A DNA stretch of 64,000 nucleotides from Acidobacteriaceae bacterium (GTDB lineage: Bacteria > Acidobacteriota > Terriglobia > Terriglobales > Acidobacteriaceae). The notes beneath the pieces were generated by a model. The model made no database searches, was not told the origin of the DNA, and saw only the letters and a program-made list of their open reading frames with translations. The DNA lies in contig DAIDKP010000007.1 in assembly GCA_027449965.1 (NCBI GenBank), forward strand, positions 62,001 through 126,000, read 5' to 3'. Positions 45,625 through 54,433 of this stretch are shown here, piece after piece. Both the position numbers and the translations under genes were made by a program. The number at the start of each line of letters is the position of its first letter. The first letter of the stretch is position 1.

Positions 45625-46740
45625 TCAGGCGCCGATGCGGGTGCGGAGCCAGCGCTGGGCGGGGCGTTCGACGAGGTGGAAGGTGGCGATGGCGATCGAG
45701 ATGAGCAGGGCGTAGCTGATCCAGGGGTCGAAGCGGGCAAGGCCGAGTGTTTTCAGGATGCCGCTCTGGTGGAGCAGGTTCCAGAGGTTGAAGTGGAGCA
45801 GGTAGAGGCAGTAGCTGGCCTCGCCGACGAAGACCAGCGGCGCGAGGCCGAAGAAGCGCGAGAGCGTGTTTTCGCCCGCGAGGCCGAGGATCATGGCACC
45901 GAAGATGGGGATGAGCAGGCCGTCGTGGAGCATGGCGTAGGGCAGGCGCGGCTCGTGCATGAGCGTGACGTAGAGGCAGGCAAAGCCGGCTAGGCCGAGG
46001 ACGAGGCGCAGGCGGCTCGTCCTCGGGATGCGCGCGTCGAGCGAGGCGAGGAAGACGCCGAAGACGAAGCCGGGCAGGTGAGGCAGCGGGGTGAACTTGA
46101 GCGCCTGAAGCCAGATGCCGTAAGAGAAGCGGTTGGGCCAGGGGATGTGGTCGGGGCTGAGCAGGACGTAGAGCGCGCCGGGCACGATGCCAGCCACCCA
46201 AAGCCCGCCCAGCAACAGCAACAATCCCCGCATCGTCGTCGGGCGCTTGCGAGCGGCGAGCCAGGGAAAAATCAGGTAAAAGAAGGCCTCGGCGGACATG
46301 GTCCAGGCGGGCGTGTTCCAGAAGGTGGCAATCTTCGGGATCCAGCCCTGAAGCAGGAGCGGCGTGAGGACGAGGCCGGTGACGAAGAGCGCGTGGGAGT
46401 GGGCGCGGTATTCGGCGAAGACCATGCGGAAGCCGAGGATGAGGCTGAGCAGGTAGACGGGGTAGAGCCGGGTCCAGCGGGCTTTCCAGAAGCGGACGGG
46501 GTCAAGGCGACCGGCGCGGGCGCGTTCCGCATAGTTATACGCCAGCACAAAGCCGGAGAGCATGATGAAGAAGCTCACCGAGATGTAGCCAGCATTGACG
46601 ATGGGCGCAAACGGCCCAAACCACAATGGATTGGAAAAGTGGAAGAAGACGATATTCAGCGCTGCAAAACAGCGCAGCCCGGTCAGGGCATCGAGACGAG
46701 CAGGCTTGGTAACTTCCACAGAGATTGGACTCGATTGCAA
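45625..46740 (-). CDS. Acyltransferase 3 (OafA/YrhL-type) membrane protein
   Basis: 371 residues with about ten membrane segments. The N-terminal RLDALTGLRCFAALNIVFFHFSNP contains the conserved R and catalytic-type His of the acyltransferase 3 family, and YISVSFFIMLSGFVLAYNY follows as expected. Members acetylate or succinylate exported polysaccharides, lipid A or macrolides; the substrate is not deducible. No C-terminal SGNH domain. It is 42 bases downstream of pyrH on the same strand, so it may be read from the pyrH promoter. Confidence 0.9.
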   Translation of the reverse strand: MQSSPISVEVTKPARLDALTGLRCFAALNIVFFHFSNPLWFGPFAPIVNAGYISVSFFIMLSGFVLAYNYAERARAGRLDPVRFWKARWTRLYPVYLLSLILGFRMVFAEYRAHSHALFVTGLVLTPLLLQGWIPKIATFWNTPAWTMSAEAFFYLIFPWLAARKRPTTMRGLLLLLGGLWVAGIVPGALYVLLSPDHIPWPNRFSYGIWLQALKFTPLPHLPGFVFGVFLASLDARIPRTSRLRLVLGLAGFACLYVTLMHEPRLPYAMLHDGLLIPIFGAMILGLAGENTLSRFFGLAPLVFVGEASYCLYLLHFNLWNLLHQSGILKTLGLARFDPWISYALLISIAIATFHLVERPAQRWLRTRIGA

Positions 46741-46782
46741 GAGATTGGGAGCAGGAAAGTGGTGAAGAACTCCATGCAGCGC

Positions 46783-47487
46783 TTAACTGGTAACCAGTGA
46801 TCCCACCTTTTCGCCCAGCACCACGCGGCGAATATTTCCCGGCTCATTCATATTGAAGATCACCATGGGAAGATTGTTGTCCTTGCAAAGGCTCACCGCA
46901 GTCAGGTCCATCACCTTCAGCCCCTGCTTCAAAATGTCCATATAGGTGATCTCGTCGTACTTGACCGCATCCTTGAACAGCATGGGATCTGCGCTGTAGA
47001 TACCCTCAACCTTGGTCGCCTTCAGCAGCACGTTCGCCTTGATCTCCATGGCGCGCAGCGAGGCCGCGGTATCGGTTGAGAAAAACGGGTTACCAATTCC
47101 AGCCGCAAAGATCACAACGCGGCCCTTTTCCAGATGGCGCACAGCGCGGCGGCGAATGTACGGCTCCGCCACCTGATTCATGGCTATCGCTGTCATTACC
47201 CGGCAAGGGACACCGTGCTTTTCAATCGCATCCTGTAAGGCGATGGCATTGATGACGGTCGAAAGCATGCCCATGTTATCGGCGCTCACGCGGTCCATTT
47301 CCTTGGCGGTTTCGGTGACTCCTCGAAAGAAATTTCCGCCACCGACAACCACGGCAACTTCCACGCCGAGCGCACGAACTTCCGCGATTTCTGAGGTAAT
47401 GTCGATGACACGCTGTGCGTCGAGACCAAAGCCGCGCGCCCCTGCCAGAGCTTCGCCAGAGAGCTTGAGAACGATCCTTTTATACAT
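46783..47487 (-). CDS. pyrH: Uridylate (UMP) kinase
   Basis: 234 residues from ATG 47487 ([16 protein letters not shown]); the track start at 47583 is upstream of the real gene. The bacterial hexameric UMP kinase pattern is present: [38 protein letters not shown] and [15 protein letters not shown], with the C-terminal [15 protein letters not shown]. It phosphorylates UMP to UDP for pyrimidine synthesis. Normally adjacent to rpsB-tsf and frr; here it is inverted and displaced by about 5 kb, and frr is not in the window. Confidence 0.98.
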   Translation of the reverse strand: MYKRIVLKLSGEALAGARGFGLDAQRVIDITSEIAEVRALGVEVAVVVGGGNFFRGVTETAKEMDRVSADNMGMLSTVINAIALQDAIEKHGVPCRVMTAIAMNQVAEPYIRRRAVRHLEKGRVVIFAAGIGNPFFSTDTAASLRAMEIKANVLLKATKVEGIYSADPMLFKDAVKYDEITYMDILKQGLKVMDLTAVSLCKDNNLPMVIFNMNEPGNIRRVVLGEKVGSLVTS

Positions 47488-47571
47488 GTCTTTTTGAGTA
47501 TCGCATACGCTCGCCGCCGAAAGAACAGGTGTATCTTCAGCCCAGTGGAAGGACGTGGTCCGAACGCAAAA

Positions 47572-47593
47572 CGGGGCAGCCAAAGCTGCCCCG
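47572..47593 (-). terminator. Rho-independent terminator downstream of the third propeller gene
   Basis: CGGGGCAGC-CAAA-GCTGCCCCG, a 9-bp perfect stem, followed on the minus strand by TTTTGC. It lies 27 bases past the stop of the propeller gene at 47620 and upstream of pyrH. Confidence 0.85.
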
Positions 47594-47619
47594 TGTAGAT
47601 TCGCTTCTTCGCATTCACG

Positions 47620-48873
47620 TTACGGCTGATTCACCTGAATGGCATGGTTACCACGCGGAATCGAGACCACAGCCGTTGGAGCCGCAACCGAAGGATACGG
47701 ACCGTTCTGGCCAGGCGTCAGCGTTCCTGTGCTTCCGTTGATCTGGAATGTGGTGGTCGAGTTGTCCAGCAGATTTGCCGTGATGACGTAACGGCCAAAT
47801 CCAGGATCAACAACCACTGAAACCGGTGCTGTAGCCGTCGCATTCGACTGTGTCCCTGTGGTGTTCACAGCTGCAGTCGGTGTGCCGGTGGCCAGCGTAA
47901 TCTCATACGCCGAAACCGTATTATCCAGCTCATTGGTCACATAGAGATAGATGCCACGAGGATCGATGGTGATCGCAGATGGCTCATTGCCGGTTTTGAA
48001 TGGGCCGTTGATCAGTGGCAGCAGCAGACCATTGGACTCGATGGTGTAAGCAATAATCTCGTTCTGGGCAAAGTCGGTGACGTAGACAAAGCGGCTTGTC
48101 GGGTCAACCACCATCCCGCTCGGCTTCACGCCAGCGTACTCCGGGCTGCCGCTGATGGCTGTCAGCTGGCCCGAGGGCGTGGAGCTGAAGGAGTAAATAT
48201 AGCCGAGGCCGGCAGTCGGATCATTGGTGGTGACGAAGACGCGCAACCCGGTTGTTCCGGCAGCGGTCGGGGTGACCGAGTTGACGGGCCAGTTCGGCGT
48301 GGACTGTACCGAGGTCGGATTCACGCCAATCGGCCAGTACGAAAGACTGCCATTCTGAATCGGATTGCCGAGCGTACCGTCCGAGTTCATCGGAAAGACA
48401 GCCAGCGAGCCACCGTTGCAGGTTGCGGCGGAAGCGATAGCGGTGGTGCAGCCAGGCTGGTACTGGCTGACGACAAAAAGCAGCGTGGCCGCGTTGTTGG
48501 TTGAGACAAATACCGGAGTGCTTCCAACGTTAGCCAGAGAATAGGTGTTTTTCTGCTGGAGCAGGCCATCGTTGTCCACATAAAAGTTGACCAGGTTGTT
48601 GCTCCCCTGGTTGACAACGTAAATGTTGTGGTAGAGCTGCGAGATCGCCATCGAGACCGGCTTCGTGCCGCCGGAAGAGACGATCGAACCAATCTGGCTG
48701 AGCGCGCCGGAGACGCGGTCAATCTCAAAGACCTCCATCTGGCCGGGATCGGCTTTGCTGCCCGAGACGTAGACAAAATCGATTGTGACCGGGTTGCAGG
48801 CGGTAAACAGGCTTGCAGCAACGAACGCGCCCGCCAGAACCAAAGTTGCCTGACCGAGTTTCTTGAACTTCAT
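47620..48873 (-). CDS. Beta-propeller lipoprotein (lactonase-like), copy 3
   Basis: 417 residues. A lipoprotein signal peptide ends in the lipobox LFTAC (Cys26), so it is exported and lipid-anchored. The rest is a seven-bladed propeller of the YVTN/6-phosphogluconolactonase-like type: blades begin DFVYVSGS, HNIYVVNQGSNNLVNF, SRFVYVTDFAQNEIIAYTI and IYLYVTNELDNTVSAYEI. No proof of lactonase activity. It is one of three tandem paralogues on the minus strand. ATG 48873 has GAAGGA upstream, shared in all three. Confidence 0.85.
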   Translation of the reverse strand: MKFKKLGQATLVLAGAFVAASLFTACNPVTIDFVYVSGSKADPGQMEVFEIDRVSGALSQIGSIVSSGGTKPVSMAISQLYHNIYVVNQGSNNLVNFYVDNDGLLQQKNTYSLANVGSTPVFVSTNNAATLLFVVSQYQPGCTTAIASAATCNGGSLAVFPMNSDGTLGNPIQNGSLSYWPIGVNPTSVQSTPNWPVNSVTPTAAGTTGLRVFVTTNDPTAGLGYIYSFSSTPSGQLTAISGSPEYAGVKPSGMVVDPTSRFVYVTDFAQNEIIAYTIESNGLLLPLINGPFKTGNEPSAITIDPRGIYLYVTNELDNTVSAYEITLATGTPTAAVNTTGTQSNATATAPVSVVVDPGFGRYVITANLLDNSTTTFQINGSTGTLTPGQNGPYPSVAAPTAVVSIPRGNHAIQVNQP

Positions 48874-48937
48874 GAGCTTCCTTCGTGGCAGGCCGGTCGA
48901 GTGGCCTGGAAAACTGAGTGAATGATGATCCGATCTT

Positions 48938-48965
48938 ATTGTAAAAGGTGAGATCGGCGTTGCAC
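48938..48965 (-). promoter_or_regulatory. Shared promoter element upstream of propeller copy 3
   Basis: On the minus strand the segment CAACG-(n)-CACCTTTTACAAT ends in a TACAAT -10 hexamer, 65 bases before the start codon. The same CCTTTTACAAT with CAACG at the same spacing (within one base) lies upstream of copy 1. Confidence 0.6.
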
Positions 48966-49032
48966 GATGCCCGCGAGGAATCCGGTCTTCCGGATCGGCC
49001 TGCGCGCGGAATGGAGATGTTGACTCATATGA

Positions 49033-50271
49033 CTAGTGGATCGATCCCGCATGTGGAACTCCTACGATGGCCGTCGGCTGCACCATCGAGGGATAAGGCG
49101 AATTCTGTGTGTTCACAAGTGCTCCCGATGTCTTGCTGATCTGGAAGCCGCTCATGTTGTTGCCAAGAAAGTTTGCGGTATAGACAAAGCCCAGGGCATG
49201 TGGATCGGGCAGCACCGCATCCGGATAGGTGCCCACTGCATAGGTTCCGGTCGGTGTCAGCACTCCACTCGCGCTGGTGGAGTACATCTTCAGCGTCGAA
49301 TCGCCGGCATTGGCGACATAGAGATTTCCAAAAGTATCCAGAGCCATCGAGAGCGGAAGGCTACCGGAAGCCGTTGTCGCCACCGGGGTCGGAACTCCAG
49401 ATTGCACGGAGTACGTGGTAATCTGCCCCAGCTTGTTGTCTGCCACATAAAGATAGCTGCTGGTGGAATCACTGGCCATCGCCGAAGGAAGATTCCCGCT
49501 CAGGATCGGCTGACCGTTATTCAACTCGGTCACTGTTCCGTCCGAATTTACCTGGAACGCAAACAAATAGCCCTGGGAACTGCTCGGATACGTGCTGGGA
49601 TTTGTCGTCGTGCTGTTCGTCGTCGGAGTGTAGGCTGACACATACACATATTTGCCGTTGGCCAGCACATTGACCGCCGTTGGCGTCACCACCGTCTTGG
49701 CATTGGTCGGCGAAACCTGCAAAGGCCAGTAATTCGGACTCGCATCGCTGTTAAAGATCGGATTGCTCGGCTGCCCGCTTGAGTTCACGGAATAGACAGC
49801 AAGATCCCCGGGGCAGGGATTCGTCGATGCACAACTGGGAATCGGCGAATACGTATCCGCGGTGTAAAGATACGTGCCCTGCGCGTTGATCGCCATCGCT
49901 ACCGGAAACGATCCTGCTGTGTTCACTGTGTTTTGGGGATACAGCTTGCCATCTGTACCGATACCCATCTGCACGATATCGTTGTCGTCTTCGTTGACTA
50001 CATACAGATTCAGATGATCCGGGGAAACTGCCTCCGCCACCGGATTTCGTCCCCCCGAAGGAAACGGCGAGGTAGGGATCGGACGCAGAACGCCAGATTC
50101 GGAGTTGACCTCCAAAACCTGGATCTGCCCGGGAACCTGCTGATTCGATGCAACGTAAAGAAAGTCCACCGTCAGCGTGCTTGTGTACTGCTGACAAGCG
50201 GTGAACAGGGTCGCTGTAGCAAGCGCGACTGTTGCGATCAATGCGACCTGTGCGGGTTTACCGAACTTCAT
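49033..50271 (-). CDS. Beta-propeller lipoprotein (lactonase-like), copy 2
   Basis: 412 residues. Signal peptide with lipobox LFTAC (about Cys26; MKFGKPAQVALIATVALATATLFTAC). YVTN-type blades are visible: DFLYVASNQQVPGQIQV, LNLYVVNEDDNDIVQM, SSYLYVADNKLGQITTY and GNLYVANAGDSTLKMYS. It resembles copy 3 in its N-terminal leader (MKFxK...) and blade layout. The intergenic gap to copy 3 is 159 bases and to copy 1 is 197 bases, so each could have its own promoter. Function is not established; an envelope scaffold or lactonase is inference. Confidence 0.85.
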   Translation of the reverse strand: MKFGKPAQVALIATVALATATLFTACQQYTSTLTVDFLYVASNQQVPGQIQVLEVNSESGVLRPIPTSPFPSGGRNPVAEAVSPDHLNLYVVNEDDNDIVQMGIGTDGKLYPQNTVNTAGSFPVAMAINAQGTYLYTADTYSPIPSCASTNPCPGDLAVYSVNSSGQPSNPIFNSDASPNYWPLQVSPTNAKTVVTPTAVNVLANGKYVYVSAYTPTTNSTTTNPSTYPSSSQGYLFAFQVNSDGTVTELNNGQPILSGNLPSAMASDSTSSYLYVADNKLGQITTYSVQSGVPTPVATTASGSLPLSMALDTFGNLYVANAGDSTLKMYSTSASGVLTPTGTYAVGTYPDAVLPDPHALGFVYTANFLGNNMSGFQISKTSGALVNTQNSPYPSMVQPTAIVGVPHAGSIH

Positions 50272-50410
50272 GCCTATCCTTCATCCCGAACGACACTCGC
50301 CGACGGGGTAGCCTGACTTCAGTTTCCGATCCTGGCCATCTGCCTTGCCAGTCTTCGGTTCATGCCTGCTCCGTTGCTGCAATCTGCATCCGGGTAGGGT
50401 ATTTTGTTTC

Positions 50411-50444
50411 GTGAGAGCATTTGGCAATTGCCCCATGCTCTCAC
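50411..50444. repeat. Nested palindrome between propeller copies 1 and 2
   Basis: GTGAGAGCAT and ATGCTCTCAC flank the inner palindrome GGCAATTGCC. The 34-base element could form a long hairpin on either strand but has no T-tract, so it is not an ordinary terminator. It lies 25 bases past the stop of copy 1. Confidence 0.7.
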
Positions 50445-50468
50445 GGGTATCACGCTCGTGGAAAATGA

Positions 50469-51815
50469 CTAATTGGTGCGTCCGTCGATCCAGCACCAGG
50501 CTGCCGGCCCGGCCAGCCCAAACACTCCTGTGCTGCCGTGCATCGGGTTCAATGCGCCTGAGTTTGGATCGAGAACACGTCCCGTGATCGTGGAATCATT
50601 CGCATTGGCGGTGTAAATGTACTGGTCAGAGCTATCTTCGACCAGGCACTGTGGATTCGAGCCAGTGCCCCACGGAGAACCAGGAGTCTCTGTCAGCAAA
50701 GCCGATGCTGGGTCAATGGTGTAGCCCGTGATGCCGCTGCCTGTAGCCTGGCTTGCGCCAAATTGATTGGCAACATACACAAACCTGTTCTTGGCATCAG
50801 TAATCAGATAAATCGGGCTGGTCTCTGTCGGATCATCGAGCACCGCGCCGCCGGTCAGCGATTGCAGCGCGCCATTGGTTCCCACCGTGAAGGGAACAAT
50901 CTGGGCAGGGCTGGTCTGCGTCACGCCGTTGGCTGTCGCAGTCAGCGGTTCGTTATCGAGCACATATACCTTGGCTCCGGAGTAGATAATGGCCGTTGCA
51001 GCCTCCATGGGAGCGCCGGAACCGCTGTTGAGCACCTGCGGAACGTTCTGGCTGACCACGAGCTGGCCATTGGTCGAGTTGTAGGTGTAGGGATACGCGA
51101 CCTGTCCACCGGCCACGCCCGTCGTGCCGCTCACAGTAATCAGATAACCGCTGGTGAAGGCAAAATCCACCGGGTTGGCAGGAACAGGGAAGTACGTCAC
51201 CTGCTGGCCGGTCGAGGCCGTCAACTGCGCATTGTCAATCAGCGTCAGACGTCCTGTCGTGTTGTCGATCTGGAAGACAGTGACATCGCCGCAACTGGTG
51301 GCACCTGTCAGGGCTGCACCACAGAATTGATTCGACGGCGCATCGTGGTCCAGGGCAAACAGGTAGTTGCCCGACGAGTCAGCCAGCAGCCGGAACGGGT
51401 TGCTGCCCTGCGTAAAGAACGTCTCCTGCTGGGTCAGAATGCCGTTGCCGCCCACCACAAACTCAGTAATGTTCGAGTTGGAGCAGGGATTGTTTACATT
51501 GCAGGGCAGGCTGCCGTTCGCAGGTGTTCCCTGGTTCAGCACATACACAAATCGGCTGCCATCCACCAGAACCGAACGCCCTGGGTTGGCTCCGCCCGAA
51601 CCCATCGGAAATCCATGCAGCAGGATCAGCTTGCCGGTGTCGTTGTCGATTCCGTAGGCACTGATGATGCCGCTGCCAGCCGGAGTCGCAGTTTGCGTCC
51701 CGGTCACGTACAGATAGCCAACTGTGAAGCTGTAAATGCAAGAACTGAGGCTGAAGGTCATTGCCGTGCCAAGTGCGGCTGCCAGCACTGTCCTGCCGAA
51801 TTTGCTGAACTTCAT
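50469..51815 (-). CDS. Beta-propeller lipoprotein (lactonase-like), copy 1
   Basis: 448 residues, the longest and first-transcribed of the three. MKFSKFGRTVLAAALGTAMTFSLSSC is a lipoprotein signal with lipobox SLSSC (Cys26). Blades include VGYLYVTGTQTATPAGS, SRFVYVLNQGTP, GNYLFALDHDAPSNQ and NRFVYVANQFGASQATG. Its blades are more divergent than those of copies 2 and 3. Extra cysteines (GCAALTGATSCG-type, CNVNNPCSN) suggest disulfides. Start ATG 51815 with a GAAGGA site. Confidence 0.85.
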   Translation of the reverse strand: MKFSKFGRTVLAAALGTAMTFSLSSCIYSFTVGYLYVTGTQTATPAGSGIISAYGIDNDTGKLILLHGFPMGSGGANPGRSVLVDGSRFVYVLNQGTPANGSLPCNVNNPCSNSNITEFVVGGNGILTQQETFFTQGSNPFRLLADSSGNYLFALDHDAPSNQFCGAALTGATSCGDVTVFQIDNTTGRLTLIDNAQLTASTGQQVTYFPVPANPVDFAFTSGYLITVSGTTGVAGGQVAYPYTYNSTNGQLVVSQNVPQVLNSGSGAPMEAATAIIYSGAKVYVLDNEPLTATANGVTQTSPAQIVPFTVGTNGALQSLTGGAVLDDPTETSPIYLITDAKNRFVYVANQFGASQATGSGITGYTIDPASALLTETPGSPWGTGSNPQCLVEDSSDQYIYTANANDSTITGRVLDPNSGALNPMHGSTGVFGLAGPAAWCWIDGRTN

Positions 51816-51901
51816 GCGATTCCTTCGTCCTGATCCGGCGTGGTACCGTCAGGTTTCATGTTCCCAGACAACGCTGGGGTGGGTATGGGGTCCCTCGCAC
51901 G

Positions 51902-51929
51902 ATTGTAAAAGGCGCAGGGCCGTTGTGCC
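51902..51929 (-). promoter_or_regulatory. Shared promoter element upstream of propeller copy 1
   Basis: Minus-strand CAACG-(n)-CGCCTTTTACAAT, with -10 TACAAT 87 bases before the start codon. It matches the element upstream of copy 3 in the -10 core and CAACG position. Confidence 0.6.
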
Positions 51930-52111
51930 TAGTTCCCGGTGGAAACACCCGCGAATTCCATCCCGAAGGTGGGTCGCCGATGTCTGATTCTGCATGAGCA
52001 TTGGACGAAAGACGCGAATGTCTGTCATCCGCTTCTTTCACCCATCCATCATTCCATCTCAGTGGATACTTTCCAGTGTACCGCGTGAAGCCCCATCCAC
52101 CGCAAAAAGAC

Positions 52112-52133
52112 GGCCCGGCATCGCTGCCGGGCC
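52112..52133 (-). terminator. Rho-independent terminator of the M13 peptidase gene
   Basis: GGCCCGGCA-TCGC-TGCCGGGCC stem of 9 bp, followed on the minus strand by GTCTTTTTGC. 28 bases after the stop codon. Confidence 0.9.
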
Positions 52134-52161
52134 ACGGATTGTTCTTTCCATCGGCGCGCCG

Positions 52162-54270
52162 TTACCAGACGCGGCAGGAGTGAATCGGGTACATCGGCGC
52201 GCCTTTCTTGCAGCCAAAAGCCTTGCCGAACTCATCAAAGTTCTGCACCGATCCATTGGTGCGCCAGCGTCCCGGTGAGTGCGGGTCGATCAGCGCCGAA
52301 ACGCGCGCCGACTGATCCGTCTGATTCTGGCACCACACCTGGGCAAAGCTGATGAAGAATCGCTGCGCTTCAGTGTAACCACCCACTTTTTCTTCCACCG
52401 TCTTGTGCTCGGCGGCCAGCGTATTCTCGAGCGCGAGATACGCTATGCGCAGTCCGCCGTTGTCAGCCGTGTTTTCGCCCAGCGTCAGCTTGCCGTTCAG
52501 GTGCTGTGCCGGAAGGCCATCATGCGCCGGAGAAGCCTCAAAGCCGTTGTACTCCTGCACCTCGCAGTCGGTTCGCGTCGTGAACGCTTTCCGGTCCGCA
52601 GGCGTTTGCCACTCGCGCAGGTTGCCGTGGCCGTCGTATTGGCTGCCCTCGTCGTCGAAACCATGCGTCATCTCGTGGCCAATCACCACGCCGATGCCGC
52701 CAAAGTTGACCCCCGGATCCATCGATGCGTCAAAGAACGGCGGTTGCAGGATGCCTGCCGGGAAGTTGATGTCGTTCATCGACGGATCGTAGTAGGCGTT
52801 GACCGTTGGCGGCGTCATACCCCACTCCTTTTCGTCGACCGGCTTGCCGAGTTTGGAAAGATCGTAGTTGCGCTGGAAAACAGCATCCTTTTCCAGATTC
52901 CCAATCAGGTTGTCGCGGCTCACCTTCAGTGTCGAGTAGTCACGCCACTTCTCCGGATAGCCGATCTTGTTGCGAATCAGCGCCAGTTTCTCCGCCGCCG
53001 CCTTTTTTGTAGGCTCCGTCATCCACGGCAGCGTCTGGATATCTTCTCCCAGCGCCTTTTCCAGCTCGGCCACCAGCTTATCCATGCTGGCCTTGGCCTG
53101 CGGCGGAAAATTCTGTGCCACCCAGTCCTGGCCAACAGCCTCGCCCAGCGCGCGATCCGTCATGTCCGTGCACTGCTTCCAGCGTGGCTGAGGCTCTTTC
53201 TGGCCAGAGAGCGCCTTGCCAAAGAAAGCAAAGTTCTCGTCGAAAAACGGCTTCGACAGATTGCTGGCAAAGCCATGTAGCGTGTGCCAGCGCAGATACG
53301 CCTGCCAGGCCGATGCCGGTTCCGTCGCGATGAGCTGATTCAGCGCTTTGAAGAATCCCGGTGTTGCCACGTTCAGCGTGTCAAAGTGGCCAATCCCAAT
53401 CGCCTTCCAGTAGGTTGGCCAGTTGAAATCCGGCGTGAGCTGTTCCAGTTGAGCCACGGTGTAAATGTGATAGCGGTTGGCCGGCTCACGCATCTCCGTC
53501 CGGCTCATCGAACCCTGAGCCAGAGCTGTTTCGATGCGCAGCACGTCGGCTGCTTCCGCAGCGGCCTTCGTCGTCGAGTCCCCGGCCAGCGTAAACATCT
53601 TCGTCATGTGCTCGACATACTGCTCACGAATCTTTACGTAACGCGGTGCTGGCGAGATGTAGTACTCGCGATCGGGAAGCGAAAGCCCGCCCTGGTACGT
53701 CTCGGCAATCTGCTTGCTGGAATCCTTGTCGTCCTGGCCGACGCCAAAGCGAAACAGCGGTGCCGGGCTGCCTTCGGCTACCAAGGCAGACATGGTTGTG
53801 GACAACTGCTTCGAATCGTTCATCGAGGCGATCTGCTGCAGCGCAGGCTCCAGCGGCTTCAGGCCATCCTGCTGAATCTGATCCGTATTCATGCAGGCCG
53901 CATAGTAGTCGCCATATTTCTTTTGCAGCGCAGTCTTCGGATCACTCGCCGCCGCGCTCAATTCTTGCCACAGCAGATACTGATTGCGCTCATGGAGCAG
54001 CGAAAACGACCGCGCCCAACGCACCTGATCACCTGGAATCGGATTGTTCTTCACCCAGTTCCCGCATGCGTATTGATAGAAATCCGTGCACGGGTCAGCC
54101 GTCTTGTCCATCGCGCTTTCGTCAAAGCTGTGAATGGCGGGTGGCGGCGTGGGTTGTGCAGAACTGTCAGCCGAGGCAAGGGTCTGGCCGTGGACTGGAA
54201 GCGCAAGCATCAAAGCCGCTGCTGCAACCAGTCCGGACGACAATGGCAGAGTATATTTCAGCAAATTCAT
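52162..54270 (-). CDS. M13-family zinc metallopeptidase (neprilysin/PepO-like)
   Basis: 702 residues. A signal peptide (LPLSSGLVAAAALMLALPVHGQ) is followed by the M13 N-terminal domain beginning DKTADPCTDFYQYACGNW. The zinc site is HEMTH at about 532-536 (VIGHEMTHGFDDEGSQYD), the third ligand lies in ENTADNGGLRIAY, the substrate-anchoring motif is NAYYDPSMNDINFPAGIL, and the chain ends in the family CRVW. It cleaves peptides in the periplasm. Several such peptidases occur in acidobacteria. Start ATG 54270 has AGAGGA. Confidence 0.96.
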   Translation of the reverse strand: MNLLKYTLPLSSGLVAAAALMLALPVHGQTLASADSSAQPTPPPAIHSFDESAMDKTADPCTDFYQYACGNWVKNNPIPGDQVRWARSFSLLHERNQYLLWQELSAAASDPKTALQKKYGDYYAACMNTDQIQQDGLKPLEPALQQIASMNDSKQLSTTMSALVAEGSPAPLFRFGVGQDDKDSSKQIAETYQGGLSLPDREYYISPAPRYVKIREQYVEHMTKMFTLAGDSTTKAAAEAADVLRIETALAQGSMSRTEMREPANRYHIYTVAQLEQLTPDFNWPTYWKAIGIGHFDTLNVATPGFFKALNQLIATEPASAWQAYLRWHTLHGFASNLSKPFFDENFAFFGKALSGQKEPQPRWKQCTDMTDRALGEAVGQDWVAQNFPPQAKASMDKLVAELEKALGEDIQTLPWMTEPTKKAAAEKLALIRNKIGYPEKWRDYSTLKVSRDNLIGNLEKDAVFQRNYDLSKLGKPVDEKEWGMTPPTVNAYYDPSMNDINFPAGILQPPFFDASMDPGVNFGGIGVVIGHEMTHGFDDEGSQYDGHGNLREWQTPADRKAFTTRTDCEVQEYNGFEASPAHDGLPAQHLNGKLTLGENTADNGGLRIAYLALENTLAAEHKTVEEKVGGYTEAQRFFISFAQVWCQNQTDQSARVSALIDPHSPGRWRTNGSVQNFDEFGKAFGCKKGAPMYPIHSCRVW

Positions 54271-54433
54271 CGGGGTTCCTCTGGATTTGGATCAGATGTC
54301 GGACGTAGATGCCCGCAAGGTCGCGGTCGAATGGGGCAAACCGCTGCCAACCACGTTACCACAGCGCGTCAGAAGGCGGCTTTTTGGATTTTGTCGACAG
54401 TTGCGTCAGATTAAAGCAGGTGACCGCCTGAAC

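Larger units (their letters stand above)
51816..52161. other. Intergenic region upstream of the propeller cluster
   Basis: 346 bases between the M13 peptidase stop and propeller copy 1. It holds the shared promoter (TACAAT at 51902-51907 on the minus strand) and the M13 terminator at 52112-52133. Short ORFs here overlap each other and have no coding character. Confidence 0.6.
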
